Shown: in pieces, positions 51,128-58,531 of the stretch
Layout: every line of letters begins with the position of its first letter
Position numbering within the stretch: position 1 is the first letter of the stretch
Origin: Candidatus Aminicenantota bacterium
Lineage (GTDB): Bacteria; Acidobacteriota; Aminicenantia; Aminicenantales; Saccharicenantaceae
Reading direction: 5' to 3'
DNA length: 64,000 nucleotides
Assembly: GCA_026393975.1 (NCBI GenBank)
Contig: JAPKZD010000022.1
Location: 56,763 to 120,762, forward strand
Notes under the pieces: generated by a model
Seen by the model: the letters and a program-made list of their open reading frames with translations, nothing else
The model's database searches: none
Told to the model about the DNA's origin: nothing
Program-made: the position numbers and the translations under genes

Positions 51128-51299
51128 GGGACCGCCCCTCGGCGACATCGAGAAAAAACGGAGGCTCGTGGCCGAAGTGTCTGCCGCCGCGTCGACGGCC
51201 TTTGGAATTCCGGTGGCGGCGATGGTCGTGATCATCAAGGATAATCCGCCGGAGAATGTCGGGGTCGGGGGCCGGCTGCTCAGCGACCGGAAAGAATAG
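51108..51299 (+). CDS. 4-oxalocrotonate tautomerase-family small protein
   Basis: 63 residues starting MPTIVIEGPPL; removal of Met exposes Pro1, the catalytic base of the tautomerase superfamily. The length matches the 60-65-residue 4-OT group. KKRRLVAEVSAAASTAFGIP and a final GVGGRLLSD follow the usual beta-alpha-beta order. The gene overlaps the lipoprotein gene by 20 bases and ends the Mla operon. Substrate unknown, and no aromatic-degradation genes are nearby. Confidence 0.85.
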   Translation: MPTIVIEGPPLGDIEKKRRLVAEVSAAASTAFGIPVAAMVVIIKDNPPENVGVGGRLLSDRKE

Positions 51300-51315
51300 C
51301 CGCCCGTCGGGGGGT

Positions 51316-52600
51316 TCAGGCGGTTTTCAGCCAGTGACGCTCGATCTCCTCGAGCGATTTTCCCTTCGTTTCGGGCAGGAAATGCCATATGAACACGAGG
51401 TCGCAGGCGCACATCGCCGCGTAAAGCCAAAACGCCGTCGACGGGTGGAACTTATCCGAGATTACCGGGAACGTTAGGGTCACGGCGAAATCGGCCAGCC
51501 AGAGGACGAGGGTTGCCAGGCCCATGGCGCTGCCTCGGACCTTGATGGGGAAGATCTCGGCCATGACGACCCAGACGAGCGGCCCCATGGCCGAGGCGAA
51601 GAAGGCGATGTAGAGGAGGATGATGAGGAGCAGGGCCGAGGCCGGCAGGACCGGGAACCTGAACGCGGCCCCGAGCAGGACGAGGGAGACGCCCATGCCG
51701 CCGGTGGCGATGAGCAGAAGCGGCCGGCGGCCGACCCGGTCGGCCAGGACGATGGCCACGACCGTGAAGAGCATGTTGACCAAGCCGACGATCGTCGACT
51801 GCCCGATGGCTGACATCCGGGCGAAGCCGGCGCCCTCGAAGATGCGCGGGGCGTAGTAGAGGATGGCGTTGATGCCCGTGACCTGCTGGAAGACCGCCAG
51901 GACGACGGCGATGAGGAGGGGCCGCCGGAAGGCCGGCCGGAAGAGATCGCGGAAGGACCCCTCCCCGAGGGTCAGCGTGTCCTTGAACGGCGCCCGCTTC
52001 GTCCTCGCGGCCGTTCTTGACCAGCCAGCGCGGACTCTCCGGGACGCGCAAGAGCAGCAGGAAGAAGAGGACCGAGGGAATGGCGCCCATGGCGTACATC
52101 CAGCGCCAGTTGGACGGGCCGGACCCGGCGAAGACCCAGTTGACGAAATAGGCCAGGAGGATGCCGGTGACGATGGCCATCTGGTTGACCGAGACGAGCG
52201 CGCCCCGGATGCGGGCCGGCGCGATCTCGGAGATGTAGAGCGGAGAGAGGACGGCCGCCGAGCCGATGCCCAGGCCGCCGACGAACCGGAAGACGACGAA
52301 CGCCGCGATCGTCCGCGGCACGGCGCAGCCGATGGCCGAGACGAGGAAGAGGATGGCCGAGATGAGCATGAAACGCCGCCGGCCGATCCGGTCGCTGATG
52401 GGGCCGGCCAGGCCGGCGCCGAACATGCAGCCGATGAGGACGACGCTCACGGCCCAGCCCTCCTGGAGCGAGTTGAGCGAGAACTGCTCTTTCATGTAGC
52501 GCGTCGCGCCGGCGACGATGGCCGTGTCGAAACCGAAGATCAGGCCGCCGATCGCGGCGACGAGGGTGATGGAGACGACATAGAATCCGGTTTTCTTCAT
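51316..52600 (-). pseudogene. MFS sugar-porter gene with internal deletion and frameshift
   Basis: The first half reads from the ATG at 52600: FYVVSITLVAAIGGLIFGFD (sugar-porter helix 1), SDRIGRRRFML, and ESPRWLVKNGREDEA at the end of helix 6. The second half continues in another frame with APFKDTLTLGEGSFRDLF, a QQVTGINAILYYAPR segment and LADRVGRRPLLLI to LPETKGKSLEEIE, ending at 51316. The frames meet near 51990-52010. The central loop, normally some 30-40 residues longer between WLVKxGRxxEA and the second half, is missing, so a deletion of roughly 100 bases rather than a single-base slip is likely. Its start overlaps the UroD-like stop (ATGA). Confidence 0.8.
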
Positions 52601-53856
52601 GCGTTGAATTCCCTGACGGCTTCGAACATGGCGGCGACGTTGCGGACCGGAACGTTGGCCTGGATGTTGTGAACGGAATTGAAGACGAAGCCCCCGTCGC
52701 GGCCGAAGACTTCGCACCTCTCCAGAACCTCGGCCCGGACCTCCTCCGGGGTGCCGAAGGCGAGCGTCTTCTGGGTGTCGACGCCGCCGCCCCAGAAGAC
52801 AATGTCCCGCCCGAATTTTTCCTTGAGGTTCCGGGCGTCCATGCCGGCGGCCGAGACCTGGACGGGATTGAGGATGTCGAAGCCGCTCTCGATGAAGGCC
52901 GGGATGAGAGTTTGGACGGCGCCGCAGGAATGCTTGAAGGTCTTCCAGGCCGTGTGCCGGTGGACCCAGTCGTTGATCCGCTTGTAGTAGGGCATGTAGA
53001 GTTCGCGGAAGGCGGCGACGGAACAGAAGGTCGACTGCTGGGTGCCGAAGTCCGTGCCGCAGAGGAAGGCGGCCTGGACCCGGTCGCCGACCCGGGCGTG
53101 GATCTTTTCGAGATTCCCGAGGGCGATCTCCGTCTGGCGCTCGAAGATCTTGTGGATAAAGGGCCGGCGGGTCAGGGTCGAAACGTACCACTCCTCGACG
53201 TCGCGGATGCCCTTCGGATGCGTGAGGAACGGGGCGGGGACGAGGGCGATATCGCCCAGGGCGGTGCCGCCGAAACTGGCGATAACCCCCCGTCCTGTGG
53301 CGGCGGCCCGGCGGCTCTCGGCGTCGAAGTGGTCGAGCGCGGCGTCGGAAACGGGGCCGAATTCCTCGAGGTTGTCCTCGGGGTCGAGTTTGGCTTCGTC
53401 GATGGGCCCTTGCCGGACGATGGTGTCGAAGAAAAAGCCGTTCTTCGGCAGGCGGCCGGAGGGCGGTGCGGTGAGGTCGCCCTTGGGGTAGATCAGGGTG
53501 TCGCCGTTCGCGTCCCGCGTCACCCGGAAATTCTCGGAGACGAGGACCTCCGTCCCGTCGTCCATGCGCCAGGGTTTCCAGTTCTCGTTGCGGAAGCCGA
53601 ACATCGTTTCGGGGCCGTAGACGCCCTCGACATCGAGGCCGAGCGCGGCCTCGAGGTCCTCGTCGATCCAGCCCAGCATCTGGTAGGGCTCGTGGACCTT
53701 GACCAGCCGTTTGGCGAGACCGTAATGCTCGCGGAGGCCGATGACGCACTTGACGTGCATGCCGGTGACGGCCGTCCCGTTGAAGTCGACGGGGATGCGG
53801 TCGGGGGAACGGTGGTTGAGCGTGGCCTCCAGGCGTTCCCGGCTTGTCATTGTCAT
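52597..53856 (-). CDS. UroD-like (corrinoid methyltransferase-type) protein
   Basis: 419 residues. MTSRERLEATLNHRSPDRIPVDFN is the classic N-terminus of UroD-fold proteins in catabolic loci. Later segments: AAFLCGTDFGTQQSTFCSVAA, FRELYMPYYKRINDWVH, TFKHSCGAVQTLIPAFIESG, FDILNPVQVSAAGMD, RDIVFWGGGVDTQ and FVFNSVHNIQANVP. HSCG with a downstream GGxD is typical of the family with a zinc-binding Cys/His, as in MtaA/CmuA methyltransferases, so a methyl or C1-transfer role is possible. It is coupled (ATGA) to a now broken sugar porter, suggesting that the pair once handled one imported compound. Confidence 0.8.
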   Translation of the reverse strand: MTMTSRERLEATLNHRSPDRIPVDFNGTAVTGMHVKCVIGLREHYGLAKRLVKVHEPYQMLGWIDEDLEAALGLDVEGVYGPETMFGFRNENWKPWRMDDGTEVLVSENFRVTRDANGDTLIYPKGDLTAPPSGRLPKNGFFFDTIVRQGPIDEAKLDPEDNLEEFGPVSDAALDHFDAESRRAAATGRGVIASFGGTALGDIALVPAPFLTHPKGIRDVEEWYVSTLTRRPFIHKIFERQTEIALGNLEKIHARVGDRVQAAFLCGTDFGTQQSTFCSVAAFRELYMPYYKRINDWVHRHTAWKTFKHSCGAVQTLIPAFIESGFDILNPVQVSAAGMDARNLKEKFGRDIVFWGGGVDTQKTLAFGTPEEVRAEVLERCEVFGRDGGFVFNSVHNIQANVPVRNVAAMFEAVREFNA

Positions 53857-53879
53857 GGCAGGCCTCCTCGATTTTCCCC

Positions 53880-53908
53880 AGATTACCTATTTTGCCCCAC
53901 GTTTGCAA
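53880..53908 (-). promoter_or_regulatory. Promoter of the UroD-like/sugar-porter unit
   Basis: Minus strand: TTGCAA (53903-53908), 17-base spacer, TAATCT (53880-53885), followed by GAGGAGG and the ATG at 53856. Confidence 0.5.
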
Positions 53909-53941
53909 TAACGGGAGCGGCGGGAAACCCGCGATACCGCC

Positions 53942-54859
53942 TCAGACGGCTTTGGAGTGTTTGATGAACGTGCCAGCCCTGTACTCCCGGAAAGCGGTCC
54001 GAAGTTCATCCTGGGTGTTCATGACGATCGGTCCCTGCCAGGCCACGGGTTCGCCGAGCGGCCGGCCCGCGATGAGGAGGAAACGGATGGAAGAGTCCGT
54101 CGTCGCCACCTTGATCCGGCCGCCGTCATCGAAGAGGATGACGGAGTGGTCTCCCAGAAAGGGCTTCCGATCGAGGTCGAAATAACTGGCCGGTTCGACG
54201 TCGTAGGATGACGGCTTGGCCTCTCCGGCAAAACAGCCCTGCCCCTCGAAGACGTAGGCGAGGACCGTGTGGCCGGGCTTGGTCGGATGGACGAACTCGG
54301 CGCCCGGAGGCATGGAAACATCGAGGTATTCGGGGTCGGTGACGATGTCCCGGACAGGCCCGCGGATTTTCCCGACCGTCCCGCAGATAATGCGGACGGT
54401 GACGCCGCCGGGGAGGGCGACCTCGGGGATGTCCGTTCGCTTCACGTCGCGGTAGCGCGGGTCCATCATCTTCTGGGACGCGGGCAGGTTGGCCCAGAGC
54501 TGGAAACCGCCCATGCGGCCGTCCGCGCCGCCCTTGGGCATCTCCTGGTGGACGATGCCGCTGCCGGCCGTCATCCACTGGACGTCACCGGGGGCGATGA
54601 CGCCCCGGTTGCCCATGCTGTCGCCGTGCTCGGCCGTGCCGCGGAGCATGTAGGTGATCGTCTCGATGCCGCGGTGGGGATGCCAGGGGAAGCCGGGAAG
54701 ATAGCGCTCCGGGTCGTCCTGGCGGAAATCGTCGAACATGAGGAAGGGGTCGAACGTCGGTACCTCGCGGAAGCCGAAGCCGCGATGGAGATGGACCCCG
54801 GCCCCCTCGAGGGTGGGCTGGCTGATCAGGACCTTCTTGATCTTCCTCGTCTTTTCCAT
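53942..54859 (-). CDS. Pirin family protein
   Basis: The 305-residue bicupin has the pirin pattern FLMFDDFRQDDP, then PWHPHRGIETITYMLRG with the metal histidines, VQWMTAGSGIVHQEMP with a further His and Glu, and GFQLWANLPA. All metal ligands of the N-terminal cupin are present. Bacterial pirins may act as quercetin 2,3-dioxygenases or as redox-responsive partners; which applies here cannot be told. A TAGAAT-like -10 lies at 54881-54886 without a clear -35. Confidence 0.88.
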   Translation of the reverse strand: MEKTRKIKKVLISQPTLEGAGVHLHRGFGFREVPTFDPFLMFDDFRQDDPERYLPGFPWHPHRGIETITYMLRGTAEHGDSMGNRGVIAPGDVQWMTAGSGIVHQEMPKGGADGRMGGFQLWANLPASQKMMDPRYRDVKRTDIPEVALPGGVTVRIICGTVGKIRGPVRDIVTDPEYLDVSMPPGAEFVHPTKPGHTVLAYVFEGQGCFAGEAKPSSYDVEPASYFDLDRKPFLGDHSVILFDDGGRIKVATTDSSIRFLLIAGRPLGEPVAWQGPIVMNTQDELRTAFREYRAGTFIKHSKAV

Positions 54860-54925
54860 GACACACTCCTCTCCGCTACTATTCTACCATGCGAGCGGGA
54901 GGCCTGCGGATAGCCCCGGCCGGCT

Positions 54926-56287
54926 TCAGCGCTCGGGCTCGTCCGGGACGGCGGCGGGCGGGGTTTCGCGCCGGCTGACCCGCCGCATCAGCAGGAAGAC
55001 CGGGAAGCCCGCGGCGAAAAAGATCGCCCCGTAGAGAGCTTCGCGTGTCTGGGTGACGAGGACGTTGACCGAGATGACGAGCATGAAGGCCACGAAAAGG
55101 AGGGGGAGTAAGGGATAAAGGGGAATCCGGTAGCCTGTGTAAGCCTCGCCGGAGCGGCGGGCCTTGCGCCGGAGGATGAAGATCGAGGACGACACGATGG
55201 CCAGGGTCATGGTGTCGAGGAACATGACGTAGTTGACGATGTTCTCGAACGTGCCTAGGAGGAAGATCGAGACGAGGATGATGGCGCCGAGGAAGAGGAG
55301 CCCGAACGCCTGGGTCTGTGTCTTCGGGTTGACCTTCTGGAAAATGGCCGGCAGGGTCCGGTCCTCGGCCATGGAGTAGTACACCCGTGGGATCTGCATC
55401 AGGGTGACGTTGAGGAAGCCCATGGCCGAGAGGAAGATGGCCAGGGAGACGACGAGCCGGCCGGTCTCGCCGAAGGTGACGCGGGCGGTCTCTGCGGCGA
55501 CGAGCTTCGCCGAGGCGATGCCGGGAACGCCGAGGGTCTTGACGTAGGCCACGTTGATGGTCAGGTAACAGGCCAGAACGATGAGGATGCCGAAGAAGAT
55601 GGCCCGGGGGACGTTGCGCTTGGCGTCGCGGACGTCGGCCCCGAAGTTGATCGTGTTCTGATAGCCGCCGTAGGCGTAGAACACGTAGATGAACGAGACG
55701 CCGAGGGCGAAGATCCAGGGCCGGTCGAGGGGCAGGGCGGACGGGCCCGCGGGCGCTTTCTTGGACAGGAAAGCCGCCGCCGTGAGGAGGCCGATCATGC
55801 CGACCTTGAGCAGGCTGAGGACGTTCTGGGCCCAGGCGCCCGTCTTGATGCCGAGGTAGTTGATGACGAGGAGGACGAGGATGAGGACAACGGCGGTCGC
55901 TTGGACGGTCGCCCGTCCCGGGACCGCGGCGGGGAAAAGGATGGGCGTCAGGTATTCGGCGCCGATCAGGGCCACGGCCGCCGCGCCGGCCCCGTTGAGG
56001 ATGACGACGTTCGTCCAGTTGAGCATGAAGGCCAGGCCGGAGCTATAATTCTCGGCCACGACCTTATAGTAGCCGCCCGGCTTGGCGAAGCGGCCGCCGA
56101 TCTCGGCGAAGGTCAGGGCGCCGATGAAGCTGATGAGACCGCCCAGGGCCCAGGCGGCATAAAAGAGCGCGGGCGTGCGGGCCGCGGCGGCGACCATGGC
56201 CGGCGTCCGGAAGATGCCGATGCCGATGATCAGGCTGACGACGATCATCGTCGCGTCGAAGGTGGTCAGTTTCGCCTTGATCGACAT
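54926..56287 (-). CDS. APC-superfamily amino-acid permease
   Basis: 453 residues with 12 membrane helices. The first helix has VSLIIGIGIFRTPAMVA, the unwound GxGIF substrate site of APC transporters. YVFYAYGGYQNTINFGADVRDAKRNVPRA in the middle is typical of the LAT/YfnA-like branch. It imports or exchanges amino acids. Own promoter at 56311-56338 and AAGGAGG before the ATG. It lies downstream of the PatB-M29-OPT peptide-use cluster, which fits amino-acid uptake or product export. Confidence 0.9.
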   Translation of the reverse strand: MSIKAKLTTFDATMIVVSLIIGIGIFRTPAMVAAAARTPALFYAAWALGGLISFIGALTFAEIGGRFAKPGGYYKVVAENYSSGLAFMLNWTNVVILNGAGAAAVALIGAEYLTPILFPAAVPGRATVQATAVVLILVLLVINYLGIKTGAWAQNVLSLLKVGMIGLLTAAAFLSKKAPAGPSALPLDRPWIFALGVSFIYVFYAYGGYQNTINFGADVRDAKRNVPRAIFFGILIVLACYLTINVAYVKTLGVPGIASAKLVAAETARVTFGETGRLVVSLAIFLSAMGFLNVTLMQIPRVYYSMAEDRTLPAIFQKVNPKTQTQAFGLLFLGAIILVSIFLLGTFENIVNYVMFLDTMTLAIVSSSIFILRRKARRSGEAYTGYRIPLYPLLPLLFVAFMLVISVNVLVTQTREALYGAIFFAAGFPVFLLMRRVSRRETPPAAVPDEPER

Positions 56288-56310
56288 ACGGCCTCCTTCA
56301 CGAAGACCCC

Positions 56311-56338
56311 ATTGTACTTGGCGCTGTACGAATTACAA
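56311..56338 (-). promoter_or_regulatory. Promoter of the amino-acid permease gene
   Basis: Minus strand: TTGTAA (56333-56338), 16-base spacer, TACAAT (56311-56316); leader about 17 bases with AAGGAGG. Confidence 0.6.
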
Positions 56339-56346
56339 GAGAGAGA

Positions 56347-56377
56347 TGACGCCACCCTTTTATGCTGCGACGGGGAC
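56347..56377. repeat. Partial copy of the 37923-38070 palindromic element (left arm)
   Basis: It shares TGACGCCACCC, a TTTT, GCTGCGA and GGGGA..CC in the same order and spacing as 37923-37954, with a few substitutions. No matching right arm was found in the following bases. It lies between the PatB stop and the permease promoter. Confidence 0.55.
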
Positions 56378-56393
56378 CGGCAGGGAGCGGATG

Positions 56394-57569
56394 TTAGCCG
56401 AGTTCTTTGACGGCCAGCTCGATCCGCTCCAGGGCCTCCTCGAGAAGGGCCCGGGGACAGCCGAAGTTGATGCGGACGAAGCCGGCCGTCTCCTCGCCGA
56501 ACATCGCGCCATCACTGAAATACACGCGGGCCTTTTTGAGGAAAAAGTCGTTGAGCGCGGCGGGCGCGAGGCCGAGACCCCGGCAGTCGAGGAGGGCGAG
56601 ATATGTTCCCTCGGGCCTGACGAGCCGGATTCCGGGGATCCGCTCCTCGAGGAACTTCTCTAGGAAATCGACGTTGGCCTCGAGGTAGGAAAGGAGCTCG
56701 TCGAGCCAATCATCGCTTTGGCTGTAGGCGGCCTCGAAGCCGACGATGCCGAAGACCTGGCCGAGCTCGAACCCGGCCCGCTCCGTCTCGTCCTTGAAGG
56801 CCTCGAGGAGCTTGGGGTTGGAGGCGATGACGGCCGCTGTCGACAGGCCGGGGATGTTGAACGTTTTGCTCGGGGCGATGCAGGTGACGGTCCGTTCCGC
56901 CAGCGCGGGAGAGAGGGAGGCGAAAGGGACATGCCGGCTCCCCTTGAAGACGAGATCGTGGTGGATCTCGTCGGAAACGACTAGGAGGTCGCGCTCGATG
57001 GCGATGCGGCCGAGGCCCTCGAGCTCCTCCCGCGTCCAAACGCGGCCGACGGGGTTGTGGGGGCTGCAGAGGATGAGCATCCGGCCGCCTTCGTCGAGTT
57101 TCCTCTCGAGGTCGCCGAGGTCCATCGTATAGCGGCGGCCATCGAAGCGGAGGGGATTGCGGACGAGGCGTCGGCCGTTGTTCTCGACGGCATGATAGAA
57201 CGGGAAATAGACGGGTGTCTGGATGATGACGCCGTCACCCGGCTTGGTGAAGGCCCGGACCGCGTAGTTGAGGGCGGGGACGATGCCCGGCGACTTGGCC
57301 ATCCAGTCCTTGCGGACGTCCCAACCGTGGCGCCGTTTGAGCCAGCCGATCGCCGCCTGCCAAAAGGACGGGGGAATGAGCGGGTAGCCGTAGACGCCGT
57401 GAGCGGCCCTGCGGCGGATGGCCTCGACGACCGCCGGCGGGGCCTCGAAGTCCATGTCGGCCACCCACATCGGGATGGCGTCCTCGACCTTGAGGACCTT
57501 GCGGGGATAGACCCACTTCAGGGATTCGGTGCCCGTCCGGTCGATGACCTTGTCGAAATCGTATTTCAA
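56394..57569 (-). CDS. PatB/MalY-like PLP-dependent C-S lyase or aminotransferase
   Basis: 391 residues. The start is a TTG at 57567-57569 that overlaps the aminopeptidase stop as TTGA, and no nearby ATG fits the family N-terminus (KYDFDKVIDRTGTESLKW). The PLP lysine lies in CIAPSKTFNIPGL, with the usual PHNPVGRVW and VSDEIHHDLVF. The family cleaves cystathionine or other S-conjugates to ammonia, pyruvate and a thiol; some members are aminotransferases. Coupling to an aminopeptidase and an OPT transporter suggests use of sulphur-containing residues from peptides. Confidence 0.88.
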   Translation of the reverse strand: MKYDFDKVIDRTGTESLKWVYPRKVLKVEDAIPMWVADMDFEAPPAVVEAIRRRAAHGVYGYPLIPPSFWQAAIGWLKRRHGWDVRKDWMAKSPGIVPALNYAVRAFTKPGDGVIIQTPVYFPFYHAVENNGRRLVRNPLRFDGRRYTMDLGDLERKLDEGGRMLILCSPHNPVGRVWTREELEGLGRIAIERDLLVVSDEIHHDLVFKGSRHVPFASLSPALAERTVTCIAPSKTFNIPGLSTAAVIASNPKLLEAFKDETERAGFELGQVFGIVGFEAAYSQSDDWLDELLSYLEANVDFLEKFLEERIPGIRLVRPEGTYLALLDCRGLGLAPAALNDFFLKKARVYFSDGAMFGEETAGFVRINFGCPRALLEEALERIELAVKELG

Positions 57570-58513
57570 ATCAGGAACTTGCCGTTCTTGGCGATGGTTT
57601 TGCCCTTCGCCGTGATCGTCACCTTGTCGACCAGGGCGTCGAAGTGGTACTTGCTCTTGTTCTTCCCGATGCCGTAAGAATCGCCGATGGCGAAATGGAC
57701 CGTGCCGAAGGCCTTCTCGGCCTCGAGCATGTTCGGACATATCCGGGCGCCCTTGTTCGTGCCGATGCCGAACTCGCCGATGATCTTCCCCGTCTTGTCC
57801 GCCCCGATCGTTGCGATGACTTCGGCGATGCCCTTGCCCTTGAAGTCGACGAGCTTGCCCTGCTTGAACGTCATCACGCCGGGGCCGAGCTTGTCGTCGA
57901 TCAAGCTGATGACGATCGTCCCGGTGAACGTCTCCTCGACCGGGGCCGTGTAGCACTCGCCGGCCGGCAGGTTCCCGTGCATGCCCTTCCGGCTGATGTT
58001 GCCGTTGTCGTTATGCCACGCCCGGCCCTTGACACTGAAGGCGATCCGCGTCCCGGCCGGGTTCTCGACGACGACGTCCTCGGCGTCCTTCATGGCCCGC
58101 ATGACCTTTTTCGTGAACTTGTCCATCTCCGAGAAGTCGACGTTGACGAGGCGTTCCATCATGTCCCGGGTCAACCCGGGCATCATACAGATCCGGCCGT
58201 GCTTTCCGCCCTCGGAGACCATGAAGCCGCGGAAGGGCTTTTCCGGGAAGCGGCCTTCGAGGAGATAGGTCGTGGCCGAGGCGTTGCGGATGAGGTCCTT
58301 GAACTGGCCGGTCGGTTCGGTTATGGGCCTGAGCGTCTCGGTCATGAGATAGGTCGTCGTCTCGGCGCCGGCCTGTTTCGCGTAGCAGGCCAGGGCCTCG
58401 GCGATGTCCATTTTCTGCTTGTCCGTGACGAGGAGGAATTTCTCGCCGGGCTTGAGCCGCAGGGCCTGATTGATGGCCCGGTCGGCCGCCGAATAGAGTC
58501 TATTCACTTTCAT
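57566..58513 (-). CDS. M29-type aminopeptidase
   Basis: 315 residues, shorter than the usual ~410 of AmpS/AmpT, lacking part of the N-terminal domain. The M29 metal ligands are visible in order: NLPAGECYTAP (Glu), EFGIGTNKGA (Glu), VHFAIGDSYG (His and Tyr) and KYHFDALV (HxD). It removes N-terminal residues from short peptides in the cytosol. It follows the OPT transporter by 18 bases and its stop overlaps the TTG start of the PatB-like gene, giving a coupled uptake-hydrolysis-catabolism set. Confidence 0.85.
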   Translation of the reverse strand: MKVNRLYSAADRAINQALRLKPGEKFLLVTDKQKMDIAEALACYAKQAGAETTTYLMTETLRPITEPTGQFKDLIRNASATTYLLEGRFPEKPFRGFMVSEGGKHGRICMMPGLTRDMMERLVNVDFSEMDKFTKKVMRAMKDAEDVVVENPAGTRIAFSVKGRAWHNDNGNISRKGMHGNLPAGECYTAPVEETFTGTIVISLIDDKLGPGVMTFKQGKLVDFKGKGIAEVIATIGADKTGKIIGEFGIGTNKGARICPNMLEAEKAFGTVHFAIGDSYGIGKNKSKYHFDALVDKVTITAKGKTIAKNGKFLI

Positions 58514-58531
58514 GGCTGATCTCCTTTTTCC

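Noticed and set aside
51960..52030. Programmed frameshifting in the sugar porter
   Set aside because: No slippery heptamer or downstream pseudoknot is visible, and about 30-40 conserved-region residues are missing, so a deletion explains it better.
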